Positions 26,901-38,900 of a DNA stretch of 64,000 nt are shown in pieces. The DNA is from Cyanoderma ruficeps (taxonomy: Eukaryota; Chordata; Aves; Passeriformes; Timaliidae), in NCBI GenBank assembly GCA_008694505.1, contig VZDJ01000623.1, forward strand, positions 19,835,754 through 19,899,753, in the 5' to 3' direction. The position numbers and the translations under genes are program-made. How positions within the stretch are numbered: the stretch's first letter is position 1; every line of letters begins with the position of its first letter. The notes beneath the pieces are model-generated. The model saw only the letters and a list, made by a program, of their open reading frames with translations, was not told the DNA's origin and did not search any database.

Positions 26901-29900
26901 ACCTGACTCAAATTTTCAAGTTTTTTCCATTCCAAGTTGAGAGCAGTTTTTAGTGGTGGATGAGATGAAACCTTTAAACAAAGTTTTTCTGTCAGCTGAA
27001 GGATAAAAAGTATTTGCAACTTTGCCTCACGGCAGTTTTTGGAAATACTAGTTTATGTGCTCTTAATAGCCAACAACTGAAGTAGTAGTACTGAAAACCC
27101 CCAAACAACAAAGACTTTTCCATAAGCAGTGATTGTTGGATCTCCTAATTATTTGTATGTTTGAGGTTAAGCCGTTTCTTTCAGGCTTTTTCATGAAAGC
27201 TTCCCACTCAAGCTATTTACAGTTTAGTCAGCAGTCACACTAAGGGCTGCCAGACAGTCATGAAGTATTGTTTCTTTGCATGACTAATTTGAGATCTGGG
27301 GAGATCTGACTGTTAAATTCTTTCTCTAATGCAAAGTCTTAAAAAGACTTTAGAGCCTGGAGAGATGCATTGATGCCATATAAAGGGGAAATTATTGTGG
27401 CTTGAATGAAGAGCAACTCTTGAAGAATACATTTAAAGAAATTGGTAAGATGCAAATAAGTACAAATTGTAGCTATTTACAATACTTAATACCCTGCTGA
27501 CTGAATGTTACACAAAAGGGGCAGTTAGTCTGTTTTTTCACTTGCATATATATTCTTCCCCAGAAAGAGCCACTTATCATGCATTTGATTACCCCATTAC
27601 ATGTACTGCTTAAGCGAAAACACTTTTAAGAACCACTGCTGTCTTGAGGGAATTTTTATTTTTGTTTAGAGGCATTTAACTAAGGATCTTAGAGAGTAGA
27701 AGTCTGTTTTTGGAGAAACAGGACAGCTTCTCAGCAGATACAAACTGCTGGAACCTGATTTTACTCAGGAGAGGGCTGACAATTTTTCTCATCTGAGGAG
27801 TGTCAGAAGGAATAATCCCAAATATGGCTGGGAGTTCCCAGTGACTGCAGGATACTTAGACAGTGGACAGGTTAATATAATTGCTAAGTGAAAGGCAGAG
27901 CTTGAAGCCCCAGATTGCTTTTTTTTACATCAGTGGAACATCTGTGAAGAATTGTTGTTAGTGATGGATTTGAAGCGTGGCAATTGTTCCTTTCACATCA
28001 ACCTGAGTTGCTGTGGCTGGAAAGGAGAGGATACGTTCTGGCTGCATTGATTTAGACTGGCTGAGCTCCTCAGAGCTGAGATGTCTGAGATGTCTGCCTC
28101 CACTTGTTAGGCTCAATACCTACTCATGTGCAATCAGAACATTCTGTGGCAACCACAGTCATGGAACCTGCTGGACCACAGCATTTTGGAGGTTCATGAG
28201 TGATACCATCCCTAAACTGAGTGCTACCCGTGTCTTGTTATATTCACTGTGGAAAGCTTCAAACCTGATTCCTTATTTCTCCTCCTGTGATGCAATTGTG
28301 CTGTTCTGTTAATCCATTTCCTTTTGGAATTTTGCAGGACACAGAGAGGTTTCGGTCCCACAGTCAAGAGCTGGAGCGCAAGCTGCTGTCAAAAGAACAA
28401 GAACTGGAACAGTTGGTTCAAAAACAGAAAAGGGTACTGACAGATATCCTTTGGAGTTAAAAAATAGATAGCTCTTATTGCTCCTATGGTTTTCTTTAGG
28501 TACTATTTTTGGTCCCAAAATTGCAAGTTGGTGTGATGTGGTTCTGCCAAATTGACCTTCTGTTGTTTTTCTGTTGTGTGCTTAGGAAAAATGTTAACCT
28601 CTATTTCTAAAGTAATTTTCCTTTTATGTGGTAAAATGGAAAATAAAATAATGCTTTGGACATTCTCCCCAAGGTACAAGAATAATTTTTATGAAAATGT
28701 AGCATAATTCCACTGCTTTCAGTGTTCTAGGAACTGGCTTAACACACAGACGGCTTAAGAGCAGAGAACAATGATTTGGCTCTTCTAGTGCACACCCCTG
28801 CTCAAAGCCTGTACCAGCCACTCATGTACTTGTTTTGGACTGATTCAGCGCTATGAACTTGAAATGCTCCCTCCTGAGCAACTTACTCCTGATATATCTC
28901 TGTGATAACAGTTTTATAGCAGTGCACGTTTCCCTTGCATTGGTAACAGCTTGTCAAGTTCCCGTATTAAAACCTGATGTGTTTTACTTCTAAAATGCAT
29001 GGCCTGCTTGAGGGAGCAGAGAATTTGCTGTAAAGTGGCTCCAAGGTCATTGCAGGGAAGACTAGCAATAGGGAAAGGAAGTAGCACTGAAATTTAAAGG
29101 GCTGAAAGGGAATGCTCTAAATGGAATTTTTTTGTAGAATATGAATATGTGGACAAAAAGAAGAAAGTTTTTCACAATGAGAACCATCAGCCATTGCAAT
29201 AAACTTCCTGGGGGAAATTTAAATCTTTAGTGTCCAATGTGGATTCCCCAACACTGGACACTAAAAATTAAGCTGGGCAGGATGCTGGGTCATCGTGGCT
29301 AAACTTGAATTTTGCCAAAAAAGGTTGGAACAGATGAACCTCGAGTTCCCCTTCCAATCTGTGATTCTGTGAAGTTCAGCTGATAAGGATACAGGACTGA
29401 ACTAGAAGTCTATTCCATAGTTGAAATCAACTGCCTCATATTAATTACCCTTGTGGTTTTATGCAGGCTCTTTACCACATTGCAGCACTATAGTGGAATA
29501 ATCTATGCTTTGAAGATATCTGTGGGGGCACACAGAGCAGGCATTTTTTGTCAAAAACTAACTGCAAACATATAAGAAATTACTTATTCTAATTTTGTAA
29601 TGATTATATTTAATATTTTCCTTTGTTTGTTTTTCCTTTAAAGCTCTGTTTAAAGCTTGGTTGTCAACCAGTAATTCTGTAAAAAACTCTTCTTGTGTTT
29701 CTTTCAAGTACGTGCTTTATAAATTTGATATAAAACCCATAGGAGCTATTCAAAGGCTTTCACTCAATTTTAAGACTGGTGTAATCAATCAATAGAGGCA
29801 ACAATACCAGGAAGTCTTATCTTATGATTGTTGTCTACATTGCCATTGTCTACTATCGCCTATCTTGGAGAACATAAAACAATGTCTGTGCTATTTTATG

Positions 29901-32900
29901 AGTATTATTTTTTCATCTGACTTTATGTTTTCCATTTCTATTCACTACATTGCTTATTACTAGTATTACAGTTTGGGGTTTTTTAATTTGTAATTTATAG
30001 TATTTATAATTTCTCCTCTCCATTATGAATTTGCATTATTTGCATAATCACAACGAGGGTGCTTTTGAAAGACAGGTTCTTCATACACTACAAAGATTAA
30101 ACTCTTTATGGTGTATGAAGATTTTGGTTTTGTGGAAGGGAAGCTGTGTTGGACATATGGAATTCACTATTTCTAATGATGAGATGAGTGACATCATTTC
30201 ATTCAGATGATTGATGACAATGGAAACTTTTGTCACTCAGCCAGCTGATTGGTCCATTGTTAATCTGATATGCAGTGTTTGGTGGGGCTTTTCTCTGGTA
30301 TACCGACCTAGACTATTTATTTGAGTGCTTTACTCAGTGTAGTTAGAGGCACTGTTTTCTACATATAATTTTCTGATTTTGAATAATCTTCTCTGAAAGT
30401 GACTCTTTACTCTTTTTTATGATACTATCTCCCCACTCATTTTCTGGTATTGCTTTTCATTCACTGAGGTACCCGTGTGTGGTGTCTAATGTTTTCCTTA
30501 TCCAGAGACCTCTTTCACTTTTGTCTCCTCCTCTGGTATGGAAATATACTTTGATAATTGAATCCCTTTTTGCAGACAGTAAAGGTAGCTTGATTTAATT
30601 ATGACTTCTCTGCATGGTTGTGTGAGAGAATCTCTTGGGAGCAACACAAATGCTTTTTTCCAAACTTCATTAATAAGTATTTTTTAAAATTTAAATTTTA
30701 TTTTAATTTAAAATGCAATGTAATTATTTCTGTGCTGGAAATCATTAACAAAAATGTGAAAGGGAGCTTTCAAGCCAGATGAGCTCAGCGTTGTTTCCTC
30801 TGACATAGCCAGAGGGATTCTGTCTTATGAGGGTTGTCTGACTGGCATTGTTCCTCAAGGGATGTGAGTTGGAACATCTCAGGAGGAGGCACTGGGGACA
30901 GAGGATATCCAGCATAACCTCTAGGGCACAGACTGTCCTGTGAGGGGAAGAAAGTAGGTGTGGGCCAGGTGAAATATAGGGGAGTTACTGGACTTCTCAC
31001 ATAAAATGCTGGGTTCTGTGCTGGTGGCAGGCACTGAAGAGCATGATCTTGGAATTGGGAATGAGATGCATGAAAACAAGGAGGATCAGTAGGACTCTAG
31101 TGCTTATAGCTGCCTTATGGCACTGTATAAATGTTTCATCTTTCACATGCTACTGAAATAAATAAGGAGAAAAAATATAAAACTACAGAAAGGATGCTGA
31201 GCTAAGAACAAGGGATTGCATGGAGAGTGCTCAATGTGTGTGTTTTTCGGGGACACCAATAAATCTCTTCAGCAACAGCTCATTTGCATTGGATAATCCC
31301 AGTTCTTTATTCAACTTAAACTTGGTTGTCCTCTCATCTTTGTCAAAAAAAAGAGAATATGCACCGTCAACTACTGTGTTTGTGCTTGACCTGTAGAAAT
31401 GGGTTAATTCTTTCTGCTACTTAGATTTTCTTAAACAGGTCTATGGGCCATCAGTTCCCCATCAGTTTCCATCTACCAGATGAACATAGGAGGCAATTGC
31501 AGCTCCAATATGAAGCTAGAAGCTACAGGATCGATGCCATTTTATTACCAGCTGAGCATTCACCTAATGAGTTATTTCTCTGTATTGGGGGTTATTTAGA
31601 TGAATTCTTTAAAGGTTGTGTTTTGCATTTCTCAAAGGACTGTATGGGTACAGTGGAAGAAGGGAGCTTTGTATTGCTGTGAAACAATCCTTTCTCCTCT
31701 TGTTGTGTTCTGGGTTTTAGACATTATATTATAATTTTTCTGACAAGAGTGAGCACCAGGATTTATAGCAAGTATTTCTAACATTAGTATAGATGATTCT
31801 GGGAGGTAAATGTTGCCTACCTTTGCAGTTACCTTTCCAGAACAGTCTGTAAGTTTTCAGATGGCCATACTATTCTCTAAGTGGGGTTTCTGTCTGCAGG
31901 TTGTTGCTTCTAAGATTTTTGAAAGTTCATCTTTGTGTGATCACTTTTTGCTTCTCCCAAAGCTACTCCTCTGGATGACTCTTGTCTTAAGTACCTGAAG
32001 CAGCTTTTAAGTCTTTTACTTAGAATTTACTTAGAATTCTAAGTTTTTTGCTTAGAATTGGTAACTTCATTCTGTCGAGGGGTGGAAGAAATATTCAGGA
32101 ACGGGCGTAATCTATCCATGTAAACCAACCTTGTTCAGCAGGAATCTGATGCCCAGCCAGTGTTCCGTGTGAAATGTGAGCCTGCTGAGGCTACAGTTCA
32201 GCAAATACATTAAGCTGCTGCTGCTGCTGCTAAGTGCTCCCACTCTACACTTGTTCCTGACTTCTCCCAGTCCAGGCTAGAAAGTATTATCTGCTTTTAT
32301 TTTTAGCCTGGGCCTCATTCAAAACCAAGACTACAACAACAGCAGTGTTCTAGGGTAGGAACTGACGGGAAGAGCTGGGTGAGGACAGATTTTGGTTGGA
32401 GGAGCTCTGCTTGTTGGGATGGGCAAAATGAGAGTTCTAGCGTTATGTCTCAGATCCAGAAGATTGAAATGGTATCACTGTAATGCTCCTAGTATATTTT
32501 ACATCCCTTAAAATGAATACAGAAAAAACCCACTTTTATATTTTAAGGTCAGTAATGCCTTCCCTAATATAAAGTTTTGTACTGTTTAAATTTGCTCAGT
32601 GAGCCAGGGAGAAGCAGGTAGAACTTCTTTATGTACCAGAAACCACTATAATCTGCTGTTACTTGTTTTACAGAGAAGTTGCATCTTTCCTTTGATGTAC
32701 ATTGGAGAGGGAATATAAAACTGAATAAAAAGGCTCTAATTAACACTTCTTGGCAGATCTGTCTGAGGTGGCAAAAAGGTCACTGCTTGTTTATATTGCT
32801 GGGGATGGGAATGTTTATCAGCTGTCAGATTTAAATCTAACAGTTTTTAGGTAGAACTCTGAATTGCTCTGTGTAGGCCTGGTCTTTGTGGAAAATGGTC

Positions 32901-35900
32901 TAAAATAGCAGTTGTGAATATCAGCTTAATGCTGCTAATCTGCTCTGTAGCACCTTTTTTATGGTTTGTACTGGTGTGGTTTTGAACTGGATAGAATTCA
33001 GCCATAGAATGGATTGGCTTTGTTCTTGTGTAACATAATTATGTCTGTACAAAGAGCAGCAGAAGAGCACTGTAGGTGTTCTATTCAGTTTTTGGCTTTG
33101 AAAGAAATAGCTCCCTGCTCAGCTAACCTGTAAGACCCAAACTGAAAGCCTCAAAACGAAGATGCCTCAGTCAGTTGTAATGCTTTCTGTTCTCTTTTCT
33201 CCCACCCCAGTTAGAGCATCAGTGCACACAACTCCTCAGTGGCAAAGAAGAAACCAAAGTAGAGAACACCAAGCTGAAGCTGACTAACCAGGAGCTGCTG
33301 AGAGACCTGGAGAGAACATCTCATGAACTAAGCCTGGCTCAACAACAGCTACAGGTGCTTCAGGAGGAGGCATCAAGGCTCCATGAGGAAAAGGAAATGT
33401 AAGTGTCCAGCTGCAGCAGTTCTAGTGCACTTGCTTGGTGAGCCTCCTCAGGGTACCCCAGTGCTGTGATTTAAGCTTGTGTCATAAGCAGAAACTACCT
33501 GCAAAGCTGACTGCGATTCTAGATGCTTTTCCCCAGGTAATCCAGCATTCCAATCCATATCTGGCTTCTATGGAACCTTTTACTACGTGTTCAAAATGTC
33601 AGTGTTCTCCCCACTGCCACTGGTTGAGGGTGTTTGGAATTAAAAATCCATGTAGTGTCTTAGTTTTGAAATATCAATGGGATTCATTATGGAAGTGCCT
33701 TACAGTTGTGGCACATGATGCTTCATCCTCCTCAAAGCTGAGTCTATCTGAAACTTGCTTCTCAGGATGCACTCTGACTGTGGGATACCTAGGATCTTCT
33801 TTTTTTCCTTCATCAAAAGTAAGCCTAGTAAGGCCAGCAAGATAAAACTTAGCTTATCCCATTTCCCACAAGGCCTTATGATGATTCAGACTCAAAATTT
33901 TGAGGTTTCCAGTTCAAATGTTGAAGATTTCAGAGTCTGAGTCTGAATTAACAACAACAACAACAAATCAAGAAGAAATATTTACAGTTCATATTTTGAG
34001 CAATAAAAATGACCTGTGACAGATCAAGCTACCCATCTTGCACCAGCATTCTGCACAAAGCAGAAGAATCACTACCCTGAAGCTGTAGTTGGCAGAAATG
34101 TTCACTGGAGTCCATTTTAAAGAAAATGCTCAGGGATCTGTAGAAGCCTCTCATTGCCAATGGAGAGCACATGAATGACAGATGGACCTAGCCATTGCAG
34201 CAATGAACTGTATAATTCAGAGCTGTTGCTGTTTGACATATTTCAGGATAGAGCAGAACATTAGTTCAAATGTCACATTCTTTTTCTCTTAAGCTTTGTG
34301 CCAAGCTCTACGTAGCTATTACTTCTTTAATTTTTCATGAGGGTATAAATAATGAACTTTGTTGATAAATTAGTGTTAAAGAATGACCACCGTGATCAGA
34401 ATTTTTAGGTTTGCATGTTTGATGTGTGTTTTGGAAGTAGACAGTAGAAATACTCCTCCTCGAGGTGGTTTGTTTCCTCTTTGAGGCCTCTCTTTTCAGA
34501 TCCAGAGCAAAGACTATGGAATGATCTGATTTAAATGCTACAAAGGAAATCTGCCCAGTGGTCAGACTGCTGAATAATGCTACTGCACTTACAAAGCACT
34601 GTGGATTCAATAGTGGTTTATGGAATTAGAGCTCAGCCCTACTCAACTGCACCTGCAGTGTTGCTTTAAACATCTGTATCAGTCTGGTAAGACCTGAGCT
34701 GTTGAAGCAGGTTTAATGTTCAGACAGTGCACAGGAAGAACTTGAGGCTTCACTGGAAGGCAAAAAAACCCCAACATTTAAGGCCAGACACCAAATTGTG
34801 TTAAATCAAAGTAAATGGTGTTAAAATGGCTGCATAAGTGTCAGGAATTGGAAAGAAATTGTAGGGATTGTAGATGTGTGAGCCTGACATATGGTTCCTG
34901 CAGCAGAATAAGCTCTAATTTTGGATAGAATGTCTCCTGTTTTTCAGTGGCCATGAGTGAAAAGTTATTTCAGCAGTGTATCTTTTCTGAATGCTCCAAG
35001 TGCCAGTATCAACATATATTAAGCTCTCTGGGTGAAGAAATTAAAAAGCAATATTTTTTGAAAAAAGAACCTCTACTCCTTCCTCTGCTAACTTGTACTG
35101 CTGTGCTACTGTGGGCCTTATACTGAATAAACTTCTTTAAAATATTAACAATTTGTGCAGAATAGAATCTACAGGTTTGAAGCTGAGGTCTCAGATGTAG
35201 ATACCCCTAGGGGGAAGTGTTTTAGCAGTGTTTTACCATGGTTAGAACTATTTTATTTTATTTTATTTTTTGCAGGGAGGTGTACCGGGTGACAGAAACC
35301 TTGCAGCGAGAGAAGTCAGGACTTTTGAAGCAGCTGGATTTTTTAAGGTAATGTAGATCTTCCATTCAAAATATTCTTCTATAATTCTAAAGAGGTCCAT
35401 TAGAGGACGAAATGTTGGGATATGTAGTGAGTGTAGGTGTCAAGGTGCTGACAGTGGGGTGCCACAGGGGCAGCCTCTGCCTCAGAGAGAAGCCAGGGCT
35501 GCCCTGTGACGACACAGCACAGGGCACAGTGGAGCCCCACATCCCCGATGTCTTCTGGGAAAACTCAGTAAGAAAGGGTGGAAAACAGTGCAGCAGTTGG
35601 GAGAGAAGATAAGAGAGAAAAAATTGTGTGAGAAAGCCCTTCAGACACCAAGGTCAGTGAAGAAGGAGGGGTAGAAGGTGCTCCAGGCACTGCTGGAGCA
35701 GAGTCCCTTGTAGCCTATGCAGAGCCCACACAAGAGCAGACTCCTGGCAGGAGTTTGGCCCATAAAGAAGAGCCTATGCAGGGGCAGGTTTTCTGGCAGG
35801 AATTGTAACCCAGGGGGGACCCATTTTGGAGCAGTCCATTTCTGGAGGATTATTCCCCATGGAAAGGACCTGTGCTGGAGTTTGTGAAGGACTGTAACCT

Positions 35901-38900
35901 GTGTGAGAGAACTCACACTGGAGCAAGGGAACCGTGTGAGGAGGAAGGAGCTGCAAAGAGAAGCTTTTATGGACTGACCACCAAGTCCACTATTCCCCAT
36001 CCCCTTGTGCCATTCAGGATTCGTAAGGAGGTAGAAGAGTGTGAGAAATGGATTTGCAGAGGATTCTCAAAGCCTGACTGAAAGCTCACGTAGTCTTGTA
36101 CGTTTTTGCGTAAATTTTGAGATAAGGTGCGCTGACTTAGGCTAGGAAATAGAGAGGACATTGTTGAGAGGGAAATTGAACATTTATAAGGTATTGTAAA
36201 CAAGAAATAGCTTGGCTTCTGATAGAATGGCATTGTGTTTTACATCTCTTGTGTCTCACCCTTCTACAAGATTAATAATAGAATAAAATCTTCTAAAAAC
36301 GCCTCTCAGTTGCCCTGTCTCTGTAGAGCTGGATTTTCCAACAAAAGAACTGAGAGTGTAGGAGTGAAGTTGAGCCTGAGAAGAAAGGGGTTTGTGGAGA
36401 AGGTTATTTTAGTTTTGTCTCTCTTTCTGATCATCCTACAAGTGAGTCTGTTTCGTCTGTAATGGGTAGCTGGTAAGTAACCTTCTTGTCTTTATCTTGG
36501 CCCACAGGCTTTTCCATGATATTATCTTCCCTTGTTGTGTTGAGGAAGGAGAGTGAGAGAGTGGCTGGGTGTGCATGTGGCAACCAGTCAAGGTCAACTG
36601 CCACAGATAAATGACACAAAAATAGTAAAAATGGTTACAAAATGCTTTTATATGCTTAGTTCTTGCATAGAGTAGAGGGCAGCACACCTGGAAGATGTGC
36701 TTTGTTTTGACAATTCAGTGTTGTAGGACAGTCTCCCTTCCAAATGTGAAATGTAAAACAGAACAGCACTGAACAGTTCTAAGCTGATTCTGAGGTAGAA
36801 GCCTGGCTGCAGGAGCTTGCTGAAAGGCTCTGTTGCTTCTCAAGTGCTGGGAGTTGAGCCAAAATGAAGATTGTTTCCCCAAAATATTTGTAAAATGATA
36901 CCGAAATGTACTTAGCTAGCATTTCTTTATTGATAGACTTCAAAGTTTGGAGCTGCCTTCAGACAACTGTAGCCCTCTTTTTAATGTGCAGCAGTGTTGG
37001 GTTTTGTTTGCTCAGTGGTCAGTCAGCGTGGGCTGTAGGCTCCACCTACCTCTAGGCCTTCATTGGCTTCATTTCCTTCAGGAGGCCTCCTTTTAAAGTT
37101 GGCTAAAAATTTTACAGGCTTGAGGAAATGCTCTTATTTTGCAGCATGTGTTTTCCATAGGCCACTCTGTGATCTTGCCTGCTGTAAGGTTTGGGGACAT
37201 AGATAAAAACATCTGGCAGCAGAGGGTTTTTCCATTCACCCTTGTTGCTCAGTCTCTCCTGTGGCCAGGCCAGCAACAGATGGAGACAATAGATGATGTG
37301 CTAAGCAGGTGTGCTGTCAGATCTGATCAGAGCTTTCTGATTGCCTGGAGTATCTGTTTCTTGACACTTTCATTGTTTCTGCACAAAGGATGGAAGATGG
37401 ATGTTTTCCTAGGGTGACTTTTCCATGGCAGCCACAACTGCAGCCCTCAGAGGGGCATAACTGGCCTTCACAGCTGCCACCAGATGAACAAGAGTTGGTG
37501 TTCATTGCACCCTCTCCACATTAAGAGGTCATCTTTACTGTGAAAATTGTTAAGCATTCTAATTTACAGTATGTGAAGGCATATTGACCACAACTGATTT
37601 CTATGTGTTAAGGCATTTGTTTAGATAAATATACAGAAAGACATCCAGATCCCATCTGGCTTTAATCAGCATAGCCCTGCTGGAGAATCAATAGCCCAGA
37701 CAAGGAACTGGCTGAGGGGAGAATATAAATAAAGGATGATGGAAGGTTTGCACTGCCAACTGTCCAGTCTGTCTGTTAGTGTGGACTAGAAAAGTCAGCA
37801 GTTCTAAATACTTGGCTTCAGTGTTTCTTTTGTTTGTGTTCTTCTTTGCAGAGAGAGGAACAAACATCTCAAGGATGAACGTGACATATTTTTGCAGGTA
37901 ACCAACAATTATTTTCAAACCAAATGTTGAGCAGACACATATGAGAACAGCTTCAAAAGAAGGGGTGCAGAAGGCTGTACAGGAGATGGATTTTCATGCC
38001 ACTTAAATCTTGCCCTGTTCTTAATTTGTATTGTCTTTTTTTTCTCACTTGAAAATAAGATTTTTCTTTTTAATTTGCTGAACAATTTTAAGAGCTTCAT
38101 GTTTAGAATGATAAAGTGGGAGTTATCTGAAGAGAGATGAATGCAGTTTAGAAGAAACTAAGGATGCAATCATGAAAGGATGAAATAACCTAAAAATTGA
38201 ACAATTAAATTGTGTTAATTTACTCAGTCAAGAGTAGGTAATATCCTGAAATATTTATATAACAGTACAATAACCAAGTGCCCGAATCAGTACCTGAATA
38301 CCTCTTCGGACTGGGGTAAGAGCAGATCCTATTAACTTTTTAAGCAGCGGCAAAGAACGGACCTCTAAGGTGTTCTAGAAGTACCCTGGTGTAAGAAGAC
38401 TAAGGCCACTTAGTTTATATTTGCTTGTGTTCTTAGTCCCATAAGAAGCTGCTCATGTAAAAAAAATAGCCATTTACTTTTTTCATGACATTGTGTTATT
38501 TACAAAGCAGATGTATTTTTACAGGATCTGGAGTTCCCTGTTTTGATTGTTTATCAACTGGAATTTTGAAGCATTTATACCTCTAGTATTTTCTTCTACA
38601 TTTTTTCTTTCATTTGCATTGCATTATTTAAGTTTTCAGAGTGCAGGTAGTTAACCATAATGAACACCAGAAGTAAATCAGTAAGAAGTATTCTGTTTTT
38701 TTGCAGAAATGCAAAACAACTGTTCCAAAAGCCAGCTGGAAGCAAAGATCAGGGTCTATCATTGGGAAATACATAGAGGGCAAGACGCTGCCTAACAGGT
38801 AGGAACATTTTTCATGTGCTCCCTGTTTGAGTATGATGAGTCTTATGGAAAAAAGATGTGGAATTCTTCCTCTCTGATACTTTTAAACTTTTCAAAGAGT

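Larger units (their letters stand above)
35348..37851 (+). other. CRACR2A: Intron between coding exons 8 and 9 (carries LTR)
   Basis: 2.5 kb, phase 2. Nearly half of it is a solo LTR that begins only 65 bp after the donor. The rest is unremarkable AT-rich sequence. Confidence 0.85.
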
